A stretch of DNA of 64,000 bases from Heliopora coerulea (taxonomy: Eukaryota; Cnidaria; Anthozoa; Scleralcyonacea; Helioporidae). The stretch lies in NCBI GenBank assembly GCA_030142905.1, contig JASJOG010000187.1, positions 124,001 to 188,000 of the forward strand, read 5' to 3'. The notes under the pieces were generated by a model. It had not been told where the DNA came from, made no database searches, and saw only the letters and a list, made by a program, of their open reading frames with translations. The position numbers and the translations under genes are program-made. Positions 44,601 through 58,798 of the stretch are shown piece after piece. How positions within the stretch are numbered: the stretch's first letter is position 1; every line of letters starts with the position of its first letter.

Positions 44601-46540
44601 ATTGACAATAGCATTAAGAGTAAGAACTTACCTGTATCCTACCCCCGTTCACCCTTGGTGAAACACTTCGTTCTGCGTCGCCAAGGAAATCAATCTATCC
44701 TCATGGAAAAGCATTGACATCTATACTAAAACAACCATCCTAAACTAACGCAAATACATCTATTACAACCAATGAATACTTATCTTAAAAACTCTCCTGC
44801 TGTTTTACATTCACTTTATCTTCATTTTTGAAAATATACCTACATAAAAAACGTCAGAACAACATTTAGTTTTTTGCTATAACTAAACTAACTAATACGT
44901 TAAGGGTAAGATGTTACCACCTATTGCACCCCCACTTAGCCTTTGCCAAACACTTAGTTCTGCGGCACCAAAGAACTAAATATTACCTCAAGCAAAAGCA
45001 CTAACATCGATACTAAAACATGCTTTCTCAACTAACACAATGAATACTTATCTTAAAAAGTGTCCTGCTCCTTTATATTCGCTTTATCTTCATTTGGCCA
45101 ACACACCTACATAAAGAACATCACAACAGCATTAATTTTTGTCTATAATTAAATTAAGTATTATGTTAAGAGTAAGATCTTACCCCATATCCTACACCCG
45201 CTTAGCCTTTGCGAAACACTTAATTCAGCAGCGCCACAGAAGTAAATCTTTCGTCACGGAAAAGCACTGACATCGATACTAAAACATGCATCATAAAGTA
45301 AACCAGATACATATATTACAACCAATGAATACTTATCTTAAAATGTCTCCAGCTGCTTTACATTCACTTTATCTTCATTTGGCCAATATACCTTCATTAA
45401 AAACACCAAACAACATTTAGTTTTCTGCTATAACTAAATTAACTATTATGCTAAGACTAAGATCTTACAACCTACCCTACCTCCAAGTAGCCTCATCGAA
45501 ACACTTGGTTTTACGATCCCACAGAACTAAATATTACCTCATAGAAAAGCACTAACATCAATACTAAACTATGCATCCTAAACTATTACAAATACATCGT
45601 TTACAACCAACGAATACTTATCTTAAAAAGTTCCTTGCCGCTTTACATTCACTTTATCTTCATTTCGCCAACATACCTACATGAAAAACATCAGAACAAC
45701 ATTAATTTCCTGCTATAACTAAATTAACTAATACGTCAAGAGTAAGATCTCACAACCTATCCTACCCCAAAGTAGCCTTGGCGAAACACTCGCTTCTGCG
45801 GTACCAAAGAGCTATATGTTACATCACGGAAAAGCAGTGACATTGATATTAAAACATGTATCCTTTAGTAAAACAAATACATCTATTACAACCAATGAAT
45901 ATTTATCTTAAAAAGTCTCCTGCTGCTTTACATTAACTTAATCTTCATTTGGCCAACATACCTACATGAACAACATCACAACAGCATTAATGCTATAACT
46001 AAATTAACTATTATGTTAAGAGTAAGTTTTACCTCCTATCTTACCCAAATTAAACTTGGCGAAACACTTAGTTTTACGGCACAGCAGAGGTAAATATTCC
46101 CTCAAGGAAATGCGCTAACATCGATACTAAATCATGCACTGATACAAATAAGTCTATTACAACCAATGAATACTTATCTTATAAATTCTGTCGCTACTTT
46201 TCATTTACTTTATCTTCATTTGTCCAACATACCTGAATAAAAACATCACAACAACATTTAGTTTTCTGCTATAATTAACTAACTATATTGATAAGAGTAC
46301 GGCATTACCCCCTATCCTACCCCCGCTTTGCATTGGCGAAGCACTTAGTTCTGCGGCACCGCAGAACTAAATATTACCTAAAGGAAAAGCACTAACATCG
46401 ATACTAAAACATCCATCTTAAACTAACACAAATATATCTATTACAACCAATGAATACTTATCTTAAATTGGGTTTTCCTGCATTACATTCACTTTATCTT
46501 TATTTGGCCAATCTACCTACATGCAAAATATCACAACAAA
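41685..46540. repeat. 285-bp satellite, block 3 (about 17 units)
   Basis: Diverged units, mostly of the type with TTCTGCTATAACTAAATTAAC and dyad cores GGTACC. One unit near 42830-42930 is of the homogenised GGTAAAAGTAACTTAAC type. A partial unit duplication is seen near 43740-43760 (CACTTACGTTAAGAG). No gene is supported. Confidence 0.95.
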
Positions 46541-46772
46541 CTCAATTCAAGTAAATTCAATTCAAAGTCTCAAGTCAAGTCAAGTCTCAAGTCAACGTCT
46601 CTAGAACAATTCTCAAATGCACGGAAACAAAATTCAAGTCAAGTGTGACGTGAGCACCAAAATCACTTAAAACAACTCCCAAGACAAGTCCAAACTGTTT
46701 CACAGCATCTCTCTAGTCAAATCTAGGTGAAACTCGAGTTACAAAGGTAGATGTGAAACGAAGGCCTTAAGC

Positions 46773-47411
46773 ATGACGGGTCCTTGGGTGGTTATTGGTT
46801 TTGTGATTTTTCTCATTTTGAGGATAGAATTTATGAAAAAACCTGGAAAAAGCCAATACACCTCATACCTAAGTGAGCAGATTATTAGTCGTGTTGTTGG
46901 GCAACCAAAAAGACTATTAGAACACTCTGGATTAGTCCTTTTTGGCATCCCTACTGTCGAAAGTTCAGCAAACGGTTGGCCTGCAATTTGCATTATAGTA
47001 AGTGCTATTCCAGTTGACTGCCCCTATCAAAACCCTAATTGGAGTCTATTGTTCTCTGTTGTTGATATGAAGTGTAGTAATAGACGTGCAGTAATCCGAT
47101 ATACGACCCACTTTCGCAAATTAAAGTGGTCCAGAAACAGAATACAATATTACGCAAATTCTTCCTGTGTATTTAATCATATTTTAAATTGCGGTGACAT
47201 CGTAACAAATCCTGGTCCTCCTTCACCCGAACCGACAACAGATGAAAATAATTCTATTTCCAACTCGGTGCAAAACTTGTGTCCTACTTGCAATCAAAAT
47301 GTCATCCCTATTGCTGGACTCTTTTCCGATTTATGCAATTACTCGTGGCATGTCAAGTGGCTTTCCTTTCCACGCAATCGGCTCATTCACACTGTATCAT
47401 CTCATACTTGA
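46773..47411 (+). pseudogene. LINE copy B first open region with 2A-like motif and PHD-like finger
   Basis: The longest intact version of the N-terminal region (212 codons). It starts with an apolar stretch (V-V-I-G-F-V-I-F-L-I-L), continues through the E-H-S-G and P-V-D-C-P-Y module, a 2A-like motif (47193-47219), and C-P-T-C-N-Q-N-V with later Cys/His positions of a PHD-type finger, some of which are lost. The product would be the 5' part of the element's protein, separated from the endonuclease by further frame changes. The real start codon is not certain. Confidence 0.65.
47193..47219 (+). other. 2A-like motif in LINE copy B
   Basis: Encodes G-D-I-V-T-N-P-G-P. N-P-G-P is intact; the Glu of D-x-E-x-N-P-G-P is replaced by Thr spacing with Val at the preceding position compared with copy C (G-D-I-E-T-N-P-G-P). 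Confidence 0.7.
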
Positions 47412-47424
47412 GTACTAGATTACT

Positions 47425-47720
47425 ATAAGACACTGAATTTGTCCTTTTTTGCATTCCTACTGTCGAAAGTTCAGCAAACGGTAGGCCAGAAATTTGCATT
47501 ATAATAAGTGCTATCCCAGTTGACTGCCCTTATCAAAACCCTAATCGGAGTCTATAGTTCTATGTTGTTGGAATGAAGTTTAGTAATAGACGTGCAGTAA
47601 TTTTTGCGATTCATGCAAATACTGGTGGCATGCCAAGTGCCTTTCCTTTCCACGAGATTGGCTTACTCACTCTGTATCATCTCATACTGGATGGGTTGCC
47701 CTAAGTGTCAGTTTCACCAA
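47425..47720 (+). pseudogene. LINE copy B second module, 2A segment deleted
   Basis: A second copy of the E-H-S-G...P-V-D-C-P-Y block starts near 47428, then jumps at GCAGTAATTTTTGCGATTC (near 47597-47615) straight into a PHD-type cluster (F-C-D-S-C-K-Y-W-W-H-A-K-C). The 2A motif that should lie between is missing. The same junction occurs in copy C near 61423-61440. Confidence 0.7.
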
Positions 47721-47859
47721 AATGAAGACGAATTTGATGTAACTACAGACCAATCATTACAAGCAACAGTTCATAGAATGTCATCCAATCGTGAAGCTTT
47801 TACACTTACTAATATACCACCACGTAATGACTATGTTAGAGGTTTTAAAACACCGAAAA

Positions 47860-48535
47860 AGACCAAAGGTCTTACTGTTGGCCATCTAAATATTGGCAGT
47901 ATCAAACCTGGAACAAAATTTGATAAACTTAAAGCTATCCTTCTTCAAAGACCAACAGTAAACATAATATCGTTTTCTGAAACATGGTTGGACGATTCTT
48001 GCACGGACGATATGTTAGCTAAACCAAAGTAGTCGTTTGTGCGTTGTGACAGTTCCTCGAATATTCGTGGAGGAAGGATTATTACGTACATTCATAAAGA
48101 CCTACCGTACTCGCCCAGACATTATTTGACAACTCAAACTGTGGAGTCTACTTGTATTGAAATCAAATTGCCCTTTGTGGTACCAATATTAATAACGGAC
48201 GTATATTGCCCACCATCTGGTGATAGTGCATATGATTCTGAATTGGGACTCATTGTGGAGAAGATAACATCTGAAAATAAAGAATGCTTTGTACTGTGCG
48301 ATTTCAATATTAATTTATTATTTCGAAAATCTAACACACTCAATGTCATAAAGTCGTTTCGGCGACTTGGCCTTAAGCAATTGGTTACCGAACCTATACG
48401 TACATATGCACACTATACTAATGGATCATTTAGCGTTACGTCTACGCTGATGGACATATCTATGTATTATCAAGACGAAATGTCGCATCAGTCTACGTTC
48501 CAAATCTCTCACTGAGTGACCACTATCCTGTGTTG
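47860..48535 (+). pseudogene. LINE copy B AP-endonuclease domain, nearly intact
   Basis: Motifs H-L-N-I-G-S-I (near 47882), F-S-E-T-W-L-D (near 47973), the C-D-F-N-I-N-L site (near 48297, usual G-D-F-N) and S-D-H-Y-P-V (near 48514-48531). One TAG at 48030-48032 and a frame change before the last motif break it. The block 48324-48805 is almost identical to copy A. Confidence 0.87.
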
Positions 48536-50663
48536 GTCGTAAGACGATGTAATTTTGGGATAAAAGCTAATGAGGAAACCAGGAACACCACACAATACCG
48601 ATCCCTTACCAGATTAGATGAAACGAAGTTCCGTGAGGATCTACGCGCAGTCCCCTGGTCTTTGATTAAGGCGTTTGATGATCCTAAGGACGCGCTCGCC
48701 TTGTGGTATGCCATGTTTGACAATATTGTGGATCGTCATCCTGCTTTATTGTCGAAACGTGTTAAATCATTCCAGTTACCTCCTTGGATGTAAACAGATA
48801 TTTTAATAACCACCAGGGAAAGAGACTTACTTAAAACTGTAGCGAAGAACGGTGTTATTCCTTGGGAATCCTACAAAGCCTTCAGAAATAAGTGTTCTTC
48901 CGACATTAGGATGACTAAAAGGAGCTAATTCGCACAACAAGTATTGTCCAGGAAAAATCATTCCAAGAAACTGTGGAAAGTATTAAATCAAGCGGCTAAT
49001 CGTATTTCCAAGAATACAATTCCTACCTATGTGCGTGATGATAACGATAAATTAGTTACAGGTCATACGGAGATTGCCAACGCATTTAACTCTTACTTTT
49101 CCCACGTAGTGGGAGCCATTAACAAGGGTGTAGTCCATAATGATCCCGACTTTGATACACTTCAACAGTTTGTTGCCGACCATCTTCCTTCTGGGTGTAA
49201 ATTTACCATACCACCAATGAGCGAGGACTATCATCTAAAGGAAATTCAGGAGTTATCTTGCACTGAAGCTAAAGGCGTTGATTCCTTGAATGTGCGTCTA
49301 CTTCAAATTGGCCGTTAAGAATTCGTTACATCCCGTTTGTATGCTTACAACTTTAGTATAAAGCCTGGTGTCTTCCCTCGTCAATGGAATACAAGTAAAA
49401 TTACCCCTATTTTCAAAAAGGGTTGAAGATAAGACAAAGATAATTATCCTCCAATCTCTGTCTCATCTGTTCTATCAGAGATTCTGGAACGCCATTGTGG
49501 TCAAACCTTTTAAACTTTCTTTTAGAGTACCATCTTCTTTACGAATCCCAACTTGAATCAAGACCATTACATTCTTGTGAATCACTACTACTTAAACTTA
49601 CCGATACATGGCTTGATACTACGGATAAGGGAAACCAAATTGGGTTATTATTTGTCAATTTCCGAATACCCTTCCATCTTGGGAACCACCGACTACTAAT
49701 TAAAAAACTCTCCATCTATGGGTGGGAGATATTGCTCTAAAATTCTTCACGTCATATCTCACAGAAAGAAGACCGATAGTCCCAATTGGACGATCGGTTT
49801 CTGATACTCCTTCTGTTATCAATTGTGTACCACGAGGTTCATCATTAGGCCCACTTCTGTTCATTTTATTTATAAATGATATACCACTCATTATTAATAC
49901 TTGTGAGACACATCTTTTTGTAGATGACACAACACTAACCCGTGGCGGTTCTTCTATTTATGATGTTAATCCTACGCTGCAGGAAACTGTTGATAATTTG
50001 TCTCTATGGGCATCACAGAATCAAATGGCTATTCACCCTTATATAACTAAAGTCATGCTTCTTGGAATACAGGAGAAACTTGCCACAATCTCTGAAACCT
50101 TACACGTTAACCTTGAAGGAGCTCCTCTTATACAATCAAACTGCGATAAATTGCTCTGTGTACATATTGACCAGTCCCGTACATGGAACAACCACGCGTC
50201 AACAACTATTAAGAAGTACAACTCTAAATTTGAAATGATAGGAAGAATTAAACCTTTTCTTGGACGTAATGATTTAATCATGCTGTATAATTCCTTAGCA
50301 AAGCCAACGATGGAATACTCCTACAGTGGTTGGGGTAATTGCTCTGCTGAGCTCGTTGACGACCTATTATTAGCCCAAAAACGAGCAGCAAGGATAATTC
50401 TTAATGCTCATTATACTACTTCGAATCCCTTGTTGTTTAAGGAACTTAATATTATCCCTAATGGTGACGCTATACGGTATCGTATACTAATTATGGCCTT
50501 CAAAATTCTAAATAATCTTAATCCACCTTGTTTCACTAAACTTTTGGCAAAGCCTATGCACCGATACTCGACAAGATATAAGGCAAATAATCAATTATGT
50601 ATGCCAAAGGCAAGAATCAATGCTGGGAAACGGAGATTTGCCTTTATAGCCACGTCCCTGTGA
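48530..50663 (+). pseudogene. LINE copy B linker and reverse transcriptase; C-terminal half open
   Basis: The linker (48530-48793, 48944-49318) leads to reverse transcriptase blocks S-K-I-T-P-I-F-K-K-G (near 49398), broken by stops and frame changes to about 49720. From 49722 to 50663 one frame of 313 codons is open. It has P-R-G-S-S-L-G-P-L-L-F (near 49830-49865), the catalytic F-V-D-D at 49917-49928 (usual Y-A-D-D), and the thumb-side W-N-N-H and L-Y-N-S-L-A-K-P-T stretches. The enzyme copies element RNA at the nicked target. The downstream C-terminus is cut by a stop at 50661-50663, with recognisable sequence just beyond. CR1/L2-like affiliation is by motif style and PHD presence. Confidence 0.9.
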
Positions 50664-50978
50664 AATACGTATCCCAATATTGCCACAACCCTTACGAATC
50701 TCTCAAGCTTTAAAACATTTAAGGAATTATTTAAAAAAAACATTAAATAAAAGTATAGAGATTGAGAACATTAGACTTTCCTAAGGTGATACATTTTATT
50801 TTTGTTTGAACTTATCAATACTATAATGACATTTTATTGTTACTATTATATATTATGATTGTAAAGATTTATATATATTATTGTTAAGACGACCAAGTTG
50901 GAAAAAAGCTACCTTTACTTGTTATATCGTAGTTGAATAAAGAGTTATTATTATTATTATTTTTTTTTTACTGTTATT
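50664..50978 (+). other. LINE copy B C-terminal remnant and 3' untranslated tail
   Basis: The first ~100 bases still read as the end of the LINE protein in shifted frames (F-K-T-F-K-E-L-F-K-K near 50710). Then comes an AT-rich tail with AATAAA at 50936-50941 and a TTATTA-plus-T run. It matches the 3' structure expected of this LINE class. Confidence 0.8.
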
Positions 50979-53900
50979 ACAACAATATTTAGTTTTCTGC
51001 TATAACTAAATTAACCATCACGTTAAGAGTAAGATCTTACCCCCAATCCTACCCCCGCTTAGCCTTGGTGAAACACTTAGTTCTGCGGCACCACAGAACT
51101 AAATATTACCTCAAGCAAAAGCACTTCCATCGATACCAAAACATGCATCCTAAACTAACGCAAATACATCTTTTACAACCAATGAATACTTATCTTAAAA
51201 AGTCTCCTGCTCCTCTACATTCACTTTATCTTCCTTAGGCCAACATACCTACATAAAAAACATGAAAACAACATTTAATTTTCTGCTATAACTAAATTAA
51301 CAATTATGTTAAAAGTACGATCTTACCCCCTATCCTACCCCCGCTTAGCCTTGTCCAAACACTTAGTTTAGAGGCAACAGAGAACTAAATATTACCTCAA
51401 GGAAAAGCACTAACATCGATCCTAAAACATGCATCCTAAACTAACACAGATACATCTATTGCAACCAATGAATACTTTGCTTTAAAATTCTCCTGCTGCT
51501 TTACATTCATTTTATCTTCATTTGGCCAACATACCTACATTAAGAACATTACAACAGCATTAATTTTCAAGCTAAAAGTAACTTACATATTACGTTAAGA
51601 GTAAGACCTTACCCCGTATCCAACCCCCGCTTAGCCTTGGTGTAAAACTTAGTTCTGCGGCGTCTCAGAACTAAATTTCTCCTTAAAGAAAAGCCCTAAC
51701 ATCGATACTAAAACATGCATCCTAAACTAACACAACTACATCTATTACAACCAATGAATACTTATCTTAAAAAGTCTCTTGCCGTTTGCATTCAATTTAT
51801 TTTTATTTCGCCAACATACCTACATAAAGAACATGACAACAGCATTAATTTTCTGCTATAACGAAATTAACTGTTACGTTTAGAGAACAACTTACGTCTC
51901 ATCCAAATTCCAATTAGCATTCGTGAAACACTTAGTTCTGTGGCGCCAAACAACTAAATCTTTGCTCACAGAAAAGCACTAATATCGATACTAAAACAAC
52001 CATCTTAAACCAACACAAATACATCTATTACAACCAATGACTAATTATCTTAAAAAGTCTCCTCCTGCTTTACATTCACTTTATCTCCATTTGGCGAACA
52101 TATCTACCTAAAGAACGTCAACCCAAGATTAATTTCTAGCTATAACTAAATTCACTATTACATTAAGCATAAGACCTTGCAACCTATCCTACCCATGCAT
52201 AGCCTGAGTGAAACACTTAGTTCTGCAGCACCACAGAACGAAATCTTTCCTCAAAGAAAAGAACTGACATCCATTCTAAACGATGCATCCTTAACTAACA
52301 CAAATACATCTATTACAATCAATGAATACTTATCCTAAAAATTCTCCTGCAGCTTTACATTCATTTTATCTTCATTTGGCCAACATACCTTTTTAAAGAA
52401 CATCACCACAACATTAAATTTTAGTTATAACTAAATTCACTATTACGTTAAGAGCAAGACCTTACAACCTATCCTATGTTCACATAGCCTTGGCAAAACA
52501 CTTAGTTCTGTCATTCCGCAGAACTAAATGTTTCCTCTCGGAAAAGCACTAACATCGATCCTAAAACATGCATCCTAAACAAACACAAATACATGAATTA
52601 CAACCAATGATTACTTATCTTAAAAAGTCTGCTGCTGCTTTACACTCACTTTATCTTCATTTGGCCAACATACCTACCGAAAGAACATCACAACAACATT
52701 AATTTTTAACTATAACTAAATTCACTATTAAGTTAAGACTAAGACCATACAACCTATCTTAACCCCGTTAGCTTAAGTGAAACACTTAGTTCTACGGCGC
52801 GACAGAACGAAATCTTTCCTCAAAGAAAAGAACTGACATCGATTCTAAAACATGCATCCTTAACTAACACAAATACATCTGTTACAACCAATGAATACTT
52901 ATCTTAAAAATCTGCTGCTGATTTAGATTCATTTTATCTTCGCTTGGCAAACATACCCACATAAAGAAAATCACGACAGCATTAATTTTCTGCTATAACG
53001 AAATTGACTGTTACTTTAAAAGTAAGAACTTCCCCCCGTATCCTTACCCCCACTAAGCCTTGGTGAAACACTTATTTCTGCGGCACAATAGAACTAAATC
53101 TTTCCTCATTGAAATGCACCAACATTGACACTAAATCATGCATCCTAAACTAACAGATATACATCCATTACAACCAATGAATACTTATCTTGAAAAGCCT
53201 CCTGCTGCTTTACATTAACTTTATGTTCAATTGGCTAACATACCTATATAAAAAACAGCAAAACAACTTTAATTTTTACATATAACTAAATTAACTACTA
53301 TGTTAAGGGTAAGATCTTACAACCTATCCTACCAACAGGTAGCCTTGCCGAAACACTTGGTCCTGTGGTACCACAGAATGAAATATTACATTGCGGAAAA
53401 CTACTAACATCGATATTAAAACATTCATCCTAAACTAACACAAATGCATCAATTACAGCCAATGAATACTTATCTTAAAAAGTTTCCTGCTGCTTTACAT
53501 TCACTTTATCTTCATTTGGAGAACGTACCTACATAACGAACTTCACAACAGCATTAATTTTCTGCTACAACTAAATTAACTATTACTTTAAGAGTAAGAT
53601 CTTACTCTGCATCCTATCACCACTTGGCCTTGGTGAAACACTTAGTTCTGCGGTGCCATAGAACTTATTCTTTCCTCACAGAAAAGCAGGAACATCGATA
53701 CTAAAACATCCATCCTTAACTAACACAAATACATCTATTACAACCAATGAATACTTATCTTAAAAAGTCTCCTGCTACTTTAAATTCACTTTATCTTCAT
53801 GTACTCAACATACCTACATAAAATATTTAACAACGAGTACTTTTCTGCTAAAACTAAATTAACTATTCCATTAAGAGTAAGATCTTTCACGTATCCCACC

Positions 53901-56900
53901 CTATTTTAGCCTTGGCAAAACATTTAGTTTTGCAGTGCCACTGAAATAAATATTACATCACGGAAAAGCACTAAAATCGATACTAAAACATCTATTCTAA
54001 ACTAACACAAATATATCTATTCTAACCAATGAATACTTATCTTAAAAAGTCTCCTGCTGCTTTACATTCACTTTATCTTCATTTGGAGAACATACCGACT
54101 TAAACAACATCACTAAAGCATTAATTTTCTGCTACAACTAAATTAACTATTACTTTAAGAGTAAGATCTTACTCCACATCCTATCACCACTTGGCACTCG
54201 GTGAAACACTTAGTTCTGCAGTGCCATAGAACTTATTCATTCCTCATGGAAAACCAGGAACATCGATACTAAGACATCCATCCTTAACTAACACAAATAC
54301 ATCTATTACAACCAATGAATACTTATCTGAAAAAGTCTCCTGCTGCTTTACATCCACTTTATCTTCATTTGGCCAACATAGCTACATAAAAAACATCACA
54401 ACCGCAATTATTTTCTGCTACAACTAAGTTAACTATTACTTTAAGAGTAAGATCTTACCCCGCATCCTACTCCCACTCAGCCTTGGTGAAAAACGTGCTT
54501 CTGCAGTACCACGGATTTAAATATTAAATCACGGGAAACGACTAATATCGATTTTAAAACATGCATCCTAAACTAACTCAAATACATCTATTACAACCAA
54601 TGAATACTTATCTTAAGAAGACTGCTGCTGCTTTACATTCACTTTATCTTCATTTAGCCAACAAACCTACATAACGAACATCAAAACAATATTAATTTTC
54701 TGCTATAACTAAATTAACTATTACATTAAGAGTAACATCTTACAGCCTATCCTTGCCCCAAGTAGCCATGGCCAAACACTTGGTTCTGCGGTACCACAGA
54801 ACTAAATATTACATCACTGAAAAGCACTAATATCCATATTAAAACATGCATCCTACACTTACCCAAATACATCTATTACAACCAATGAATACTTATCTTA
54901 AAAAGTGTCCTGCAGCTTTCCATTCACTTTATCTTCATTTGGCGAACATTCCTACATAAAAAACATCACAACAACATTTAATTTCCTGCAATAACTAAAT
55001 TAACTATTATGTTAACAGTAAGATCTTACCCTCTATTACCTATTCGAAACAATTAGTTCTCTGGAATTACAGAACTAAATATTACCTCGAGGAAAAGCAC
55101 TAACATCGATATTAAAACATAAATCCCAAAATAACAAAAATACCTCTATTACAACCAATGAATACTTATCTTAAAAAGTCTCATGCTGCTTTACATTCAC
55201 TTTATCTTCATTTGTCCAACTTACCTACATTAAGAACATTACAACAGCATTAATTTTCTGGTAAAGTAACTTAACTATCACGTTAAGAGTAAGATCTTAC
55301 ATCGTATCCTACCCCCATTTAGCCTTGGCAAAAAACTTAGTTCTGTGGCGCTCAGAACTAAATTTTCCTCATGGAAAAGTCCTAACATCCATTCTAAAAC
55401 AGGCATCCTAAACTAGCACAAATACATCTATTAGAACCAATGAATACTTATCTTAAAAAGTGTCCTGCTGCTTTACATTCACATTATCTTCATTTGTCAA
55501 ACTTACCTACATTAAGAACATCACAACAGCATTAATTTTATGGTAAAGTAACTTAACTATTATGTTAAGAGTAAGATCTTACCCCATATTCTACCTAGGC
55601 TTAGCCTTGGCAAAACAGTTCTGCGACGCCTCAAAACTAAATGTTTCCTCATAAAAAAGTCCTAGCATCGATACAAAAACATACATCCTAAACTAACACA
55701 AATACATCCATTACAGCAAATAAATACTTATATTAAAAAGTCTCTTGTTCATTTACTTTCACTTTATCTTCATTTAGCCAACACACCTACCATAAGAAAA
55801 TCACAACAACATTCATCTTAAGCTATAACTAAGTTAATTATTACATTAAGAGAAGGACCTAAAAACCTATCCTACACCTGCAAAGCCTGGCCGATACACT
55901 TCATTCTGCAACCTCACAAAACGAAATCTTTACTCACAGAAAAGAACTAACATCGATTCTAAAACATATACCCAAAACTAACACAAATACATTTATTACA
56001 ACCAATGAATACTTATCTTAAAAAGTCTCCTACTCCTTTACATTCACTCTATCTTCGTTTGGCCAACATTCCTACATTAAGAACATCACAACAGAATTAA
56101 TTTTCTGGTAAAAGTATTTTCACTATTACATTAAGTGAAACATCTTACATCGTATCCTACCCTCATTTAGCCTTGGCGAAAAACTTAGTTCTGTGGCACC
56201 TCAGAACTAAATCTTTCCCAACGGAAAAGTCTTAACATCCATACTAAATCATGCGTCCTAAACTAACACAAATACATCTATTACAACAAATGAATACTTA
56301 TCTTAAAAGTGTCCTGCTGCTTTACATTCATTTTAGATTCATTTGTCCAACTTACCTACATTAAGGACATCACAACAGCATTAATTTTCTGGTAAAGTAA
56401 CTTGACTATAACGTTAAGAGTAAGTTCTTAACCTGTTTTATACCTAGGCTTAGCCTTGGCAAAACACTTAGTTCTGCGGCGCCTCAGAACTAAATGTTTC
56501 TTCACAAAAAAGCCATAACATCGATACTAAAACATATAACCTAAACTAATACAAATAGGTCTATTAGAACCCATGAATACTTATCTTAAAAAGCTTCCTG
56601 TTCATTTACATTCGCTTTATCTTCATTTGGCCAACGTACTTACCTAAAGAACATACAAAACCCATTAATATTTAGCTATAACTAAATTAACTATTACATT
56701 AAGACTAGTACCTCACAAGCTATCCTGACCTTGCATAGCTTGGGCGATACACTTCGTTCTGCGATCTCAAAAAACAAAATCTTTACTTACAGAAAAGAAT
56801 TAACATCGATTTTAAAACATGCATCCTAAACTAACACAAATAAATCTATTACAACCAATGAATATTTATCTTAAAAAGTCCGCTGTTAATTTAAATTGAA

Positions 56901-57914
56901 GTTATCTTCATTTGGCCAAAAAGTCTGCAGCTCCTTTACGTTCACTTTATCTTCATTTGGGCAACGTACCTACAATAAGAACATAAAGACAGCATTAATT
57001 TTCTGGTAAAAGTAACTTAACTATTACGTTAAGTGAAAGATATTACATCCTATCATACCCTCATTTAGCCTTGGCGAAAAAGTTAGTTCTGCATTGCCTC
57101 AGAATTAAATGTTTCCTCACGGAAAAGCCCTAACATCCATACTAAAACATGTATCCTAAAGTAACACAAATACATCTATTACAGCAAATGAATACTTATC
57201 TTAAAAAGTCTCATGTTGGCTTATATTCACTTTATCTTTATTTGGCCAACATACCTACCTAAAAACATCAAAATAAAATTAATTGTCAACTTTAACTATT
57301 AAGTTAAGAGGAAGACCTTACAACCTATCCAACCCAATTATCCACGGTGAAACAGTTCTTGGTGCCACAAAACCGTTTCCTCAACGACAGGCCCTAACAT
57401 CGATACTAAAATATGCATCCTAAACTAACACAAATACCTCTATTACAACCAATGAATGCTTATCTTAAAAAGTGCCCTGCTCCTTTACATTCACTTTATC
57501 TTCATTTGTCCAACATACCTACATTAAGAATATTACAACAGAATTAATTTTCTGATAAAGTAACTTAACTATTACATTAAGAGTAAGATTTTACCCCGTA
57601 TTCTACCTCGGCTTAGCCTTGGCAAAACACTTAGTTCTGCGGTGTCTGAGTACTAAATGTTTCCTTAAAAAAAGCCCTAACATTGATACTAAAACATGCA
57701 TCCTAAACTAACACAAATACTTCTATTGCAGCAAATAAATACTTATCTTAAAAAGTCTCCTGTTGCTTTACTTTCACTTTATCTTCATTTGGCCAACATA
57801 CCTACCTAAAGAACATCACAACAACATTAATTTTTAGCTATAACTAAATTAACTATTACATTAAGAGAAACACCTTACCACTTATCTTACCCCCGCATAG
57901 CCTGAGCGAAACAC

Positions 57915-57940
57915 TTCGTTCTGTGACATCACAAAACGAA
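57915..57940. repeat. Satellite dyad, TTCGTT-type with symmetric centre
   Basis: TTCGTT and AACGAA arms enclose TGTGA-CA-TCACA; eleven of twelve pairs match, with one C/A mismatch between arm and centre. Confidence 0.88.
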
Positions 57941-58768
57941 ATCTTTCCTTACAGAAAAGAACTAACATCGATTCTAAAACATGCATCCTAAACTAACACA
58001 AATACATCTATTAAAATCTATGAATACTTATCTTAAAATGTCTGCTGCTGCTTTACATTCACTTCATCTTCATTTGGCCAACATACCTATTTTAAGAACA
58101 TCACAACAGCATTAATTTTCTGCTAAAAGTATCTTAACTATTACGTTAAGAGTAAGATCTTACTCGGCATTTTAACCCGAACCTAGCCTTGGTGAAACAC
58201 TTAGTTCTATAGCACCACAGAACAAACTCTTTCCTCACGGGAAAGCACTAACATCGATACTAAAACATACATCCTAAACCAACACAAATATATCTATTAG
58301 AACCTATGAATATTTATCTTAAAAAGCCTGCAGCACCTTTACATTCACTTTATCTTCATTTGGCCAACATACCTACATAAACAACATCACAACACCATTA
58401 ATTTTCTGCTACAACTAGATTAACTGTTACTTTAAGAGTAAGATCTTACTCTGCATCCTATCACCACTTAGCCATGGTGAAACACTTAGTTCAGCAATTT
58501 CTACAGAAGTAAATCTTTCCTAATGGAAAACTACTAACATCGATACTAAAACATGCATCCTAAACTAACACAAATACATCTATTACAACCAACGAATACT
58601 TATCTTAACGAATACTTATCTACTGCTTTACATTCACTTTACCTTCATTTGGCCAACATGCCTACATAAAGAACTTCACAACAGCATTAATTTTCTGCTA
58701 CAATTAAATTATTACATTAAGAGTAAGATCTTCCCCCCTATCCCACACCATTTTAGCCTTGGTAAAAC

Positions 58769-58798
58769 ATTTAGTTCTGTGGTACCACAGAACTAAAT
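58769..58798. repeat. Satellite dyad, GGTACC-type, perfect 30-bp palindrome
   Basis: The left half is ATTTAGTTCTGTGGT and the right half is its exact reverse complement. It is the longest perfect example of the conserved dyad seen in the window. Confidence 0.92.

Larger units (their letters stand above)
46541..50978 (+). mobile_element. LINE copy B (CR1/L2-like), the most complete copy
   Basis: Begins with the same TCAAGTCAAG-type 5' repeats as copies A and C, next to ...AAAATATCACAACA, and ends after an AATAAA (50936-50941) and a TTATTA/T run, where the satellite resumes at ACAACAATATTTAG. Order: 2A/PHD modules (46773-47720), endonuclease (47860-48535), linker, reverse transcriptase (to 50663), 3' untranslated tail. 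Stops and frame changes are fewer than in A and C, and the C-terminal reverse transcriptase half is open for 313 codons. It is the best reference copy for the family in this window. Confidence 0.92.
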
